From: Microbispora hainanensis
GTDB taxonomy: Bacteria; Actinomycetota; Actinomycetes; Streptosporangiales; Streptosporangiaceae
Reading direction: 5' to 3'
Assembly (NCBI RefSeq): GCF_006874475.1
Contig: NZ_VIRM01000027.1
Span: 1-64,000 of the forward strand
Length of the DNA stretch: 64,000 bases
The notes below the pieces were generated by a model, which made no database searches, was not told the DNA's origin, and was given only the letters and a program-made list of their open reading frames with translations. The position numbers and the translations under genes are program-made. The stretch's first letter is position 1; the number at the start of each line of letters is the position of its first letter. This document shows, one piece after another, positions 26,248 through 33,874 of this stretch.

Positions 26248-26999
26248 GTGACGTCGGGCCGGGTGTAGAAGGTCACCACCGACAGCGGCAGGACGACGAT
26301 GCCGTGACCCGCGGCGATGTGTTCGAGCTTCTCCTCCACGGCGTGGAAGACCGGCGCGGGGCGACGCGGAGCAGAGCCCCGCAGCTCGGTCGCGACGTCG
26401 CGCCATTCGGGAACGGCGTCGGGGTTCTGGAGGAGGTGCTCGTCGGCGAGGTCGGCGATGCCGATCGCGTCCTTGCCCGCCAGACGGTGACCGGCGGGCA
26501 GCACGGCGACGCGCGGCTCGTCCATGAGCGGCCGCACGCGCAGCCCGCGCTGGTCGATCGGCAGGCGCACATAGCCGATGTCCACCCGCCCGTCGCGGAT
26601 GGCGTCGGCCTGGTCGTCCCAGGTCGTGCGGACCACCTCCACCGTCAGCCCGGGGTGGCGTTCGCGCAGCGCCCGGACGGCCGGAGTGACGATCAGCCCG
26701 GGCATGAATCCCACGGTGAAGGTGTCGGCGCCGCGTGCGGCGCGGCTGACGCGCCGGCGCAGCGCCTCGGCCGAGGCCAGCAGCGGGCGGGCGTCGGCGA
26801 GCAGTTGCTCGCCCGCGCGGGTGAGCTCGGTGGCCCGCCTGTCGCGCGCGAAGAGCTGCACCTTCAGCTCGCTTTCCAGCGCCCGGATCTGGCGCGACAG
26901 CACGGGCTGCGCGATGTGCAGCGCCTCGGCCGCCCGCCCGAAGTGCAGCCGCTCGGCGACCGCGACGAAATATCGGAGCTTCCGGAGATCGACGTCCAC
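26133..26999 (-). CDS. LysR-family transcriptional regulator
   Basis: 288 aa. N-terminal winged HTH (LRKLRYFVAVAERLHFGRAA, then QPVLSRQIRALE), followed by a periplasmic-binding-protein-like effector domain. It is divergent from an SDR gene with a LysR-box palindrome in between, the classical arrangement for control of the neighbour and of itself. Its 3' end overlaps hypF by 115 bp on the other strand. The effector is unknown. Confidence 0.92.
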   Translation of the reverse strand: MDVDLRKLRYFVAVAERLHFGRAAEALHIAQPVLSRQIRALESELKVQLFARDRRATELTRAGEQLLADARPLLASAEALRRRVSRAARGADTFTVGFMPGLIVTPAVRALRERHPGLTVEVVRTTWDDQADAIRDGRVDIGYVRLPIDQRGLRVRPLMDEPRVAVLPAGHRLAGKDAIGIADLADEHLLQNPDAVPEWRDVATELRGSAPRRPAPVFHAVEEKLEHIAAGHGIVVLPLSVVTFYTRPDVTYVPVADIPPNQVCLAWDSSRRTPLIGEFAAIAAATAA

Positions 27000-27020
27000 C
27001 AGCGCATCCTCCCGCCTCTG

Positions 27021-27035
27021 ATGCCCTCAGGGTAT
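27021..27035. promoter_or_regulatory. LysR-type operator candidate
   Basis: ATGCCCTCAGGGTAT is AT-N11-AT with CCCT/AGGG arms, the standard LysR T-N11-A geometry, 22 bp upstream of the LysR start and 88 bp before the SDR start. A second CCTGAGGGGG element lies at about 27083. Confidence 0.6.
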
Positions 27036-27122
27036 TACAGGCGAGGCAGAGGGTCTTGGACGGCGGCGGCGGAGCGGGCCCATCCTGAGGGGGTTGAGAT
27101 CCCCTAACCACAAGGACGAGTC

Positions 27123-27854
27123 ATGGATCTGCAGGGGCAGCGCGTCGTCGTGCTCGGCGGCACGTCGGGCATCGGACTGGCCACCGCGGAGTCGGCCGCG
27201 CGACAGGGCGCCGCGGTCACGGTCGTCTCCAGCAGGCCCGCCAGCATCGAGCGGGCGCTGAGCCGGCTGACCGGCCACAATGGGGGCGGCTGCGTCGGGC
27301 GTGTCGCCGACCTCACCGACGCCAGGGCCGTGAGCCGGCTCTTCGAGGACCTCGGCGAGTTCTCCCACCTCGTCTACACGGCCGGTGAGCCGCTGACGAT
27401 GATGCCGGTGGACACGCTCGACCTCGACGCGGCGCGCGACTTCTTCGGGCTGCGTTACTTCGGCGCGCTGGGAGCCGTCCGCGCCGCCCTGCCGTACCTG
27501 CGCAAGGACGGCTCGATCACCCTCACGACCGGCATCGCCAAGGACCGGCCGGGTGCCGGCTGGGCGGTCGCGGCGAGCATCTGCGGCGCCATGGAGGCGC
27601 TGACGAAGGCACTGGCCGTCGAGCTCGCGCCCATCAGGGTGAACGTCGTGTCGCCCGGCTTCGTACGGTCGCCGCTGTGGTCGGCGATGGGGGAGGAGGA
27701 GCGCGAGCGGATGTACGCCGGCATCGGCGCCGCGATCCCGGCGGGGCGGGTCGGCGAGGTCGAGGACATCGCCCGCGCCTACGTGTTCCTGATGACGGAG
27801 CCGTTCGCCACCGGAACCGTCCTCACCGTGGACGGCGGGAACGTGCTGGTCTGA
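27123..27854 (+). CDS. Short-chain dehydrogenase/reductase with degenerate active site
   Basis: 243 aa. The Rossmann motif GGTSGIGLATAES is intact and the C-terminus (GTVLTVDGGNVLV) is typical. The catalytic YxxxK is missing: the aligned stretch reads WAVAASICGAMEALTKALA, with Ala where Tyr and Cys where Lys are expected (my alignment by eye). It may bind NAD(P) without classical SDR catalysis. It is preceded by AAGGAC and the divergent LysR gene, its probable regulator. Confidence 0.85.
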   Translation: MDLQGQRVVVLGGTSGIGLATAESAARQGAAVTVVSSRPASIERALSRLTGHNGGGCVGRVADLTDARAVSRLFEDLGEFSHLVYTAGEPLTMMPVDTLDLDAARDFFGLRYFGALGAVRAALPYLRKDGSITLTTGIAKDRPGAGWAVAASICGAMEALTKALAVELAPIRVNVVSPGFVRSPLWSAMGEEERERMYAGIGAAIPAGRVGEVEDIARAYVFLMTEPFATGTVLTVDGGNVLV

Positions 27855-27864
27855 TCTGCCGCGC

Positions 27865-28953
27865 TCAGCAGATCCGGGGCAGCGGGTCGCCGACCAGCAC
27901 GTCGACGATCCGGGTGCCGCCGAAGGCGGTTTTGAGCAGCACCAGGCCGGGGGGGTCGTCCTGGACGCGGCCGACGATCGCGGCGCCCTCGCCGAGCGGA
28001 TGGCTCCGCAGCGCGGCGAGCGCGGGCGCGGCCGCGTCCCCGGCCACGACCGTGACCATCCGGCCCTCGCAGGCCACGTAGAGCGGGTCGATGCCCAGCA
28101 GCTCACAGGCCCCGCGTACGGCGGGCCGCACGGGCACCGCGTCCTCCTCGACCACGACGGCGACGCCGGAGGCGCGGGCGATCTCGTTCAATATCGTCGC
28201 GACGCCGCCCCGGGTGGCGTCCCGCAGGCACCGCACTCCTCCGCCGACGGCGGCCCGGAGGGCGGCGACCAGGCCGTTGAGCGGGGCGGTGTCCGACGTC
28301 ACGTCGGCCTCGATGTCCAGCTCGCCCCTGGCCAGCATGATGGTGACGCCGTGCTCGCCGATCGGGCCGGACACGAGGACGGCGTCGCCGGGCCGGGCGT
28401 GTGCGACGCCGAGGCGGACGTCCCCTTCCACCAGGCCCACCCCGGCCGTGGTGACGTAGCACCCGTCGGCCTTGCCGCGCTGCACCACCTTGGTGTCCCC
28501 GGTCACGATCGACACCTCGGCCGCCGCGGCGGCCCGCGCCATCGACGCGCTGATCCGCCGCAGGTCCTCGACCGGGAAACCCTCCTCCAGGACGAAGCCG
28601 GCCGACAGGTAGAGCGGCCGGGCCCCGCACACCGCCAGGTCGTTCACGGTGCCGTTGACGGCGAGGTCGCCGATGTCGCCGCCGGGGAAGAACAGCGGGG
28701 AGACCACGTAGGAGTCGGTCGTGAACGCGAGCCGCGCGCCGCCCGCGCCGAAGACCGCGCCGTCCTCCAGCGGTTCGAGCAGCGGGTTGCGGAACGCGTC
28801 GAGGAACACCGCCTCGATCAGGGTCTGGGTCGCCTTGCCGCCGGCGCCGTGGGCCATCGTGATGTGCTCCTCGCGCACGCGGGCCTTCCGCTGCCGGGCG
28901 CGGTCGATGCGTTCGAGGACCTGTTCCTCGCGGGTCGCCCGGGTCTCGGTCAC
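27865..28953 (-). CDS. hypE: Hydrogenase maturation protein HypE
   Basis: 362 aa, AIR-synthase-like ATPase that dehydrates the carbamoyl group received from HypF to a thiocyanate on its C-terminal cysteine. The C-terminus is GDPLPRIC, exactly the PRIC motif. MAHGAGGKATQTLIEAVF and GDIGDLAVNGTVNDLAVCGA are diagnostic. GTG 28953 overlaps the hypD stop (GTGA). It is the last gene of the coupled hydrogenase operon; the SDR gene converges 10 bp away. Confidence 0.96.
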   Translation of the reverse strand: MTETRATREEQVLERIDRARQRKARVREEHITMAHGAGGKATQTLIEAVFLDAFRNPLLEPLEDGAVFGAGGARLAFTTDSYVVSPLFFPGGDIGDLAVNGTVNDLAVCGARPLYLSAGFVLEEGFPVEDLRRISASMARAAAAAEVSIVTGDTKVVQRGKADGCYVTTAGVGLVEGDVRLGVAHARPGDAVLVSGPIGEHGVTIMLARGELDIEADVTSDTAPLNGLVAALRAAVGGGVRCLRDATRGGVATILNEIARASGVAVVVEEDAVPVRPAVRGACELLGIDPLYVACEGRMVTVVAGDAAAPALAALRSHPLGEGAAIVGRVQDDPPGLVLLKTAFGGTRIVDVLVGDPLPRIC

Positions 28954-30074
28954 CGGGTCGCCTCCCTCACCCGCTGCCGGGAGAACCGGCCGAAGTTGTA
29001 GTAGGCCGCGCAGGCGCCCTCGGACGACACCATGCAGGTGCCGATCGGCGTCTCCGGCGTGCAGGCCGTGCCGAACACCTTGCACTCCCACGGCTTGAGC
29101 ACGCCCTTGAGCACCTCGCCGCACTGGCACGCCTTCGGGTCGGCCACCCGGTTGCCGGGGATGTCGAACAGCCGCTCCGCGTCGTACGCCGCGTATTTCT
29201 CCCGCATGCGCAGCGCCGAGTGCGAGATGAAGCCGAGGCCGCGCCACTCGAAGTAGGGCCGCAGCTCCATCACCTCGGTGACGGCCCGCAGCGCCCTGAC
29301 GTTGCCCGCCCACGGCACGACCCGGGCGTACTGGTTCTCGACCTCCGACCGGCCCTCGGCGAGCTGGAGCAGCAGCATGTAGACCGACTGGAGGATGTCC
29401 AGCGGCTCGAAACCCGCCACGACCAGCGGCTTGCCGTAGTCGTGGGCGATGAACTCGTACGGCCGGCAGCCGATGATCGTGGAGACGTGACCGGGACCGA
29501 TGAAGCCGTCGAGACGCAGGTCGGGCGAGTCCAGGATCGCCTTGATCGCGGGAATGATCGTCACGTGGTTGCAGAAGACCGAGAAGTTCCGCACGCCCTC
29601 GGCCGCGGCCCGCAGCACGGTCATGGCGGTCGACGGCGTGGTGGTCTCGAACCCGATGGCCATGAAGACCACCTGGCGGTCCGGCTCACGGCGGGCGATC
29701 TTCAGGGCGTCCAGCGGCGAGTAGACCATGCGGATGTCGGCGCCCCGGGCCGTGGAGTCGAAGAACGACCCCTGCCCGCCTGGCACCCGCATCATGTCCC
29801 CGAACGACGTCATGATCACGCCGGGCCGTTCGGCGATGTGGATCGCGTCGTCCACCCGGCCCATCGGGATCACGCAGACCGGGCATCCGGGGCCGTGCAC
29901 CAGCGTGATCGTCTCGGGCAGGTAGTCCTCCAGCCCGTGCTTGTAAATGGTGTGGGTGTGGCCGCCGCACACTTCCATGAACGTGTAGGCGCGGCCCGGC
30001 TCGCACAGGCTCGCGATCCTGGCGGACAGCGCCCGCGCCTTGTCCGCGTCGCGATACTCGTCGACGAAACGCAC
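28950..30074 (-). CDS. hypD: Hydrogenase maturation protein HypD
   Basis: 374 aa iron-sulfur scaffold on which the Fe(CN)2CO unit is assembled with HypC. Conserved motifs: FMEVCGGHTHTIYKHGL, HGPGCPVCVIP, GFETTTPSTA and the C-terminal cysteines ACQCGEVLKG, ECKVFGTACTPETPIGTC that hold the 4Fe-4S cluster. It starts 6 bp after hypC and overlaps hypE as GTGA. Confidence 0.97.
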   Translation of the reverse strand: MRFVDEYRDADKARALSARIASLCEPGRAYTFMEVCGGHTHTIYKHGLEDYLPETITLVHGPGCPVCVIPMGRVDDAIHIAERPGVIMTSFGDMMRVPGGQGSFFDSTARGADIRMVYSPLDALKIARREPDRQVVFMAIGFETTTPSTAMTVLRAAAEGVRNFSVFCNHVTIIPAIKAILDSPDLRLDGFIGPGHVSTIIGCRPYEFIAHDYGKPLVVAGFEPLDILQSVYMLLLQLAEGRSEVENQYARVVPWAGNVRALRAVTEVMELRPYFEWRGLGFISHSALRMREKYAAYDAERLFDIPGNRVADPKACQCGEVLKGVLKPWECKVFGTACTPETPIGTCMVSSEGACAAYYNFGRFSRQRVREATR

Positions 30075-30080
30075 CGCCGC

Positions 30081-30356
30081 TCACCTCTCAATCGACGAGT
30101 CGCGCAGCGCCGCCAGCTCGTCCTCGTACGCCTGGCCGATGCCCTCCAGGAACTCCAGCGCGGCCCTGGCCTCGGCCTCGTCGATCTTCGACAGGGCGAA
30201 GCCGACGTGGATCAGGACCCAGTCGCCGGGCCGCAGCGGCCGGCCGTCGAGCAGGCCGATGTTGACGACCCGCCGCACCCCGCTCACGTCGACCCTGGCG
30301 AGGTCAGTCTGACCGGGCGGGATCTCTACGATCTCGCCCGGAATGCCCAGGCACAT
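30081..30356 (-). CDS. hypC: Hydrogenase maturation chaperone HypC
   Basis: 91 aa. Canonical N-terminus MCLGIPGEIVEI with the essential Cys2 that carries the iron unit, then GDWVLIHVGFALSKIDEAEA. It shuttles the Fe(CN)2CO group from HypD to the large subunit. It overlaps the 3' end of hypA by 53 bp. A second, variant HypC is encoded at 37985-38206 in the same operon. Confidence 0.96.
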   Translation of the reverse strand: MCLGIPGEIVEIPPGQTDLARVDVSGVRRVVNIGLLDGRPLRPGDWVLIHVGFALSKIDEAEARAALEFLEGIGQAYEDELAALRDSSIER

Positions 30357-30711
30357 AGGACACCTCCGCAGTGGTGCCGGGGTCGAGCTGGATGGATTCG
30401 AGGACGAGGCTGTCCCCGCCCTCGCTGTCGATGTCGATCCCGCCGCACAGGCCGCAGATCGTGAGCGGGTCGGTGCTCAGGGCGGAGTGCCCGCAGCCCC
30501 GGCAGATGAGCCGTACGGGCTCGATGACCAGGTCGAGCGTCGCGCCCTCGGCCACCGTGCCGGCGGAGGCCAGGCAGAACGCCTGGTCGAGGGCCTGCGG
30601 GGCGATGCGTAGCAGCGCGCCCGCCCGCACCCGGGCCCGGCACACCCGCCTGCCGTCGGCCCGGCGCTCCACGGCGTCGAGCACGGCCTCGGCGATCCCG
30701 AACTCGTGCAT
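30304..30711 (-). CDS. hypA: Hydrogenase nickel incorporation protein HypA
   Basis: 135 aa. The N-terminal MHEFGIAEAV carries the His2 nickel ligand; zinc site CRGCGH and CGLCGG. HypA delivers nickel with the GTPase HypB, but no hypB is present in this window. ATG 30711 is favoured because HypA needs Met-His at the very N-terminus; GTG 30720 would overlap the small gene upstream as GTGA but would add three residues before Met-His. The 3' end extends 53 bp into hypC. Confidence 0.92.
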   Translation of the reverse strand: MHEFGIAEAVLDAVERRADGRRVCRARVRAGALLRIAPQALDQAFCLASAGTVAEGATLDLVIEPVRLICRGCGHSALSTDPLTICGLCGGIDIDSEGGDSLVLESIQLDPGTTAEVSYVPGHSGRDRRDPARSD

Positions 30712-30716
30712 CCGGG

Positions 30717-30836
30717 TCACATCCTTCTGATCCGCAGATAGCGCCGGATGTCGGGCAGCGACTGGACCACCAGCGCGGCCACCACGGCCGCCAGCAGCAC
30801 GAGGACCAGGCGTTTCAGCATTCCCCCGCTCAGCAT
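30717..30836 (-). CDS. 39-aa single-pass membrane peptide in the hydrogenase operon (DUF6893-like)
   Basis: ATG 30836, preceded by AAGGAGG at 7-nt spacing, encodes a peptide with one hydrophobic helix (VLVLLAAVVAALVVQ) and a basic end SLPDIRRYLRIRRM. It overlaps the protease stop and ends just before hypA. I recall small proteins ending in DIRRYLRI-like tails next to actinobacterial hydrogenase genes (DUF6893), but the assignment rests on memory. A membrane anchor or partner of the hydrogenase is conceivable; no function is shown. Confidence 0.65.
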   Translation of the reverse strand: MLSGGMLKRLVLVLLAAVVAALVVQSLPDIRRYLRIRRM

Positions 30837-31321
30837 CCCCTCGCCTCCTTCGCGAACTCTTTCGTGATGAGTGCGAGCACGAGGTCGGCGGCCTTGGGGA
30901 CGGCCGCGGCCACCGGCGGGCTCAGGTCCATCCCCGGCGTCACGTCGGCCGGCTCACAGCCGACCAGCAGGACTTTGCCGCCCCACGGGAGATCGAGGCC
31001 GGAGACCAGGGTGAGGACGGCCTCGGGCGTCATCGCGTGCGCGTCCACGAAGGTCGGCCCCGCGTCCGACGAGGCGGGCTCCACGACGCTGAGCGTGCCG
31101 GGGGCACGTCCCGACGGGGCCGCGTCGACGAGGATCGTGAGGTCGTATCCCGAGGTCAGCTCGTAGGCGAGATGGATCCCGCGGATGCCGAAGTCGCCGA
31201 CCTCCACCCCGTCGGGCACACCGGTGGCGGAGAGGCGGCGGGCCACCGCCACGCCGAAGCCGTCGTCGCCGAGGAAGACGTTGCCCACGCCGGCCACCAG
31301 TGTTCTCATACCGGTTCTCAT
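30830..31321 (-). CDS. Hydrogenase maturation endopeptidase (HyaD/HycI type)
   Basis: 163 aa. GVGNVFLGDDGFGVAVARRL contains the nickel-sensing Asp/Glu region and VDAAPSGRAPGTLSV the second conserved block. It cleaves the C-terminal extension from the large subunit after nickel insertion; hhyL indeed carries such a tail after its last Cys-x2-His. Start ATG 31321 overlaps the upstream stop as ATGA. The first four codons are nearly duplicated (ATGAGAACCGGT then ATGAGAACACTG). Confidence 0.93.
   Translation of the reverse strand: MRTGMRTLVAGVGNVFLGDDGFGVAVARRLSATGVPDGVEVGDFGIRGIHLAYELTSGYDLTILVDAAPSGRAPGTLSVVEPASSDAGPTFVDAHAMTPEAVLTLVSGLDLPWGGKVLLVGCEPADVTPGMDLSPPVAAAVPKAADLVLALITKEFAKEARGC
31298..31321. 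repeat. 12-bp duplication of the start codon and stop/start junction
   Basis: ATGAGAACCGGT followed by ATGAGAACACTG on the - strand. The first ATGA contains the stop codon of the 425-aa gene; the second supplies an in-frame second start for the endopeptidase. Confidence 0.8.
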
Positions 31322-32595
31322 AGGGGTTCCACCTCGTCCGGAGCGAAATAGAAGAACCGCCGCTGCTCGCGCTGCAGGTCGGAGCCGGGGTCGTCCTCCA
31401 GCGTGACGGCCAGGTGGCGCACGCCGTCCACGTCGAGGAACACCGCCTCGACCAGGGCGGTCCGCCCGGCCAGGAACATGTCCTGCGCGTCGGCGCGGCG
31501 GTGGCCCGGCCGCAGCCGCACCCGGCTGCTCCTGGCGATCCGCACCCCGGCCACGGTCACGGACTCGTCCTCCGACGTCGTCCGCGCGGGGACCTCCAGG
31601 TGACGGATGGCGCCGTGGAGCCGTTCGAGCAGCTCCGGCGGCAGGTCGGCGGCCCGTTCGAGGATCTCGGCGGCGCGCGGGTCGGTGATCCGGGCCTCCC
31701 GCTTCTCCTCCTCCGTCAGGGTCAGCGTGCGCAGCGTGAGGAGCTCGTCGATCTCGGTCGAGTCGAACAGGTCGCCCGGGCTCTCCGGCGCGATGGCCGG
31801 GTGGTCGTACAGGATGATCGGCGAGGACAGCACGACGTCGCGGTGGCCGGCCTCGCCCACCAGCACCGGCCAGGTGTTCTCGTTGCGGCACTGCCGCGCC
31901 GCCGCCTCGGCCCACATCGGCGGGTCGAGCAGCGAGACGAAGGCCCCTCCGCTCACCCCGATCAGCAGGTGGGCGGCGACCAGCGAGCGGCGCAGGGCCT
32001 CCTCGCGCGGCGCGTCCGCCCGCTCCCAGTGGGAGGTGTTCTCCACCTCGACCCGCAGCCGCACCAGCCCGTACGGCCCGGGCAGCCGTTCGGCGGAGAT
32101 CCGCAGCTCCGCGTCGAGAGGCTGGTGCTCGCAGACGATCCGGCCGGTCCGCTCGCCGTCGGGGCCGGCGATGTTCTCGATGACGCGGTCGCCCAGCACC
32201 CGGACCTCGATCGTGCACGGCCTGGCCGTCACGCGGGCCAGGGACACCGTGGTGCGGGCCTCCCGCTCGGTGGCCTCGTCGAAGCTCAGGTAGTCGCGCC
32301 CGCCGACGGTCAGCTTCGGCACGGGCCAGTAGCCGTCGTCCTCCTCCCGTTCGACCGTCCTGCTCCTGACGTGCAGGAACCGCAGCCGGACGTCGATCCG
32401 GGCGTCTCCCGGGGCCTCAAGCAGGCACTCGGTCACGCTGCCCGACGGCTCGCCGGGGTAGTTCGGCGGCACGAGCACGCCGAACTGCCAGCGCATGCGG
32501 TTCTTGGCGGCCGAGGCGCGATAGGGGTAGAGCAGGTAGCCCTCGTACAGCACGGCGTCCGCGACGCGGCGGGCCGCCTCCATCGGCACGGTCAC
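31318..32595 (-). CDS. Unknown 425-aa protein of the hydrogenase operon
   Basis: Begins VTVPMEAARRVADAVLYEG, GYLLYPYRASAAKNRMRWQFG and is acidic, soluble and without TM segments or a recognisable catalytic motif. A C-terminal segment RIARSSRVRLRPG and VRHLAVTLEDDPG is followed by FFYFAPDEVEPL. It lies between DUF6084 and the endopeptidase with GTGA and ATGA overlaps, so it should be made in fixed proportion to them. I believe relatives occur beside other group 1h hydrogenases; function not known. Confidence 0.8.
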   Translation of the reverse strand: MTVPMEAARRVADAVLYEGYLLYPYRASAAKNRMRWQFGVLVPPNYPGEPSGSVTECLLEAPGDARIDVRLRFLHVRSRTVEREEDDGYWPVPKLTVGGRDYLSFDEATEREARTTVSLARVTARPCTIEVRVLGDRVIENIAGPDGERTGRIVCEHQPLDAELRISAERLPGPYGLVRLRVEVENTSHWERADAPREEALRRSLVAAHLLIGVSGGAFVSLLDPPMWAEAAARQCRNENTWPVLVGEAGHRDVVLSSPIILYDHPAIAPESPGDLFDSTEIDELLTLRTLTLTEEEKREARITDPRAAEILERAADLPPELLERLHGAIRHLEVPARTTSEDESVTVAGVRIARSSRVRLRPGHRRADAQDMFLAGRTALVEAVFLDVDGVRHLAVTLEDDPGSDLQREQRRFFYFAPDEVEPL

Positions 32596-33257
32596 CGTGC
32601 TCCCTCCCTCATGCCCGCCTCTTTCATGCCCGCCTCTTTCAGCAGGGCCTCCACCGCCTCGTCGACGGTGGCGAGGACCCGTTCCGACTTGAAGCGGAGA
32701 AGTTCGCGTACGGTGTCGCGGCGCAGCCGCAGCCACCCGGAGCCGGGAAAGGCGGTGTCGATCGTCTCGCGCCACACCGCGACCGGCAGGCGGTGGCGGG
32801 TCTCGCAGTGCCAGGGGACCTGCCGCATGCTCACCCCGCCGCCGGAGCGGGCCAGCACAGTGCCGCTGAACAGCAGCAACAGCGGGATCTCGCCGTCGTC
32901 CAGCGAGGCGAAATATCGGCCCGCGGCCACCTCCAGGTCATATCCGCACGGCACGGGCAGGTCGATCTCCGTGCTCGCGGTGAAGGCGGGCACCATCGCC
33001 TGCGCCATGGCGAACTGCACCGGCCGCAGCGTGTCACCCCACCGGGCCGGCACCCCGAACAGGTCCGCCAGCAGCGCCGCCTCCTCCGGCCCGTACGGCC
33101 TGCGGTGCGGCTCGATCCTGATCTGGCAGCGCAGCGCGATGGCGTGGACGCCCTCGGGGGAGGGGTCCTCGACGCGCAGGCGGAAGACGAGCGTCGGCGA
33201 GGCCGCGTACGGCTCGGGCCGGGCGTCCAGGCAGTCGAAGCGGAGACCGTCGTGCAA
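32592..33257 (-). CDS. DUF6084-like protein of the hydrogenase operon
   Basis: 221 aa, soluble. FDCLDARPEPYAASPTLVFR and the CQIRIEPHRRPYGPEEAALL block fit what I recall as DUF6084, a family found with actinobacterial hydrogenases. Start TTG 33257 is preferred over TTG 33263 because AAGGAGG lies 7 nt before it. The C-terminus is extended by an in-frame repeat (KEAGMKEAGMREGAR) just before the GTGA junction with the next gene. Function unknown; the gene order suggests assembly or protection of the hydrogenase. Confidence 0.8.
   Translation of the reverse strand: MHDGLRFDCLDARPEPYAASPTLVFRLRVEDPSPEGVHAIALRCQIRIEPHRRPYGPEEAALLADLFGVPARWGDTLRPVQFAMAQAMVPAFTASTEIDLPVPCGYDLEVAAGRYFASLDDGEIPLLLLFSGTVLARSGGGVSMRQVPWHCETRHRLPVAVWRETIDTAFPGSGWLRLRRDTVRELLRFKSERVLATVDEAVEALLKEAGMKEAGMREGAR
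32608..32637. repeat. 15-bp in-frame repeat at the end of the DUF6084 gene
   Basis: Two full units of TTCATGCCCGCCTCT and a degenerate third, encoding KEAGM repeats in the last residues and lying in the ribosome-binding region of the next gene. Confidence 0.9.
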
Positions 33258-33259
33258 GG

Positions 33260-33874
33260 TCAAACCTCCTTCAGAACGCGGGCCCGCCGGCGCAGGGCGG
33301 CGAAGAAACCGTCGATGGCCTCCCATGCCTCCCGCCCGCCGTCGAAGCCCTTCCAGTGCAGCCTCACGAGGCCGACGAGCCGATAGCAGGCGTCGATCGG
33401 CACGAGATGGCAGGAGAACCAGCCGTCGGGAGCCCGGTCCACCAGCAGGGCCTCGACGTCGGGCTCGGCGTCCGCCAGCTCCGGGTTGGCCGCCAGCACC
33501 CGCTCCCATGTGGCGAGCGGGAGCAGCGATTCGGTCGCCCCGGCCGGGCTGGGATAGAAGGCCACGGTCCGGCCGAGCGAGGAGTTGTGGAAGAAGAACG
33601 CCGTACGCACGGGGATGCCCAGCTCGTCCCACTCCGCGGGGGAGACCCGGAAGGACGGCGCATAGCGGAAGCGGCCGGGCACGGCGCGATAGCGCCCCTG
33701 CCCCGGCCGGGCGAACAGCAGGCGGCAGCCCCGGCAGGCGCACAGCAAGGCCCGGGTCTCCAGGTCGACGACATGCCCGTGCTCGGCCTCCAGGGGTTCG
33801 GCGCACATCTCGCACCGCTCCACCTGGACCGTCTCGGTCCCGGAGGAGCGGAAGCGGCGCAGGCCGGTGCTCAT
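33260..33874 (-). CDS. DUF5947 family protein with Cys motifs
   Basis: 204 aa. CEMCAEPLEAEHGHVVD and LLCACRGCRLLF provide four to five cysteines, probably a zinc or FeS site; AFFFHNSSLGRTVAFYPSPA and LVRLHWKGFDGGREAWE follow as in DUF5947. The family accompanies group 1h hydrogenases as far as I recall; a role in electron transfer or assembly is inference. It overlaps the NifU-like gene as ATGA and ends beside the DUF6084 gene. Confidence 0.85.
   Translation of the reverse strand: MSTGLRRFRSSGTETVQVERCEMCAEPLEAEHGHVVDLETRALLCACRGCRLLFARPGQGRYRAVPGRFRYAPSFRVSPAEWDELGIPVRTAFFFHNSSLGRTVAFYPSPAGATESLLPLATWERVLAANPELADAEPDVEALLVDRAPDGWFSCHLVPIDACYRLVGLVRLHWKGFDGGREAWEAIDGFFAALRRRARVLKEV

Noticed and set aside
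23476..27111. Very long open frame (over 1,200 codons) on the - strand opposite hypF
   Set aside because: It is antisense to hypF and to the STAS gene, has no recognisable domain and reflects the GC-rich third codon positions of the real genes. The same holds for long antisense frames at 3899-5098, 5064-6065, 6343-7674 and 58201-60986.
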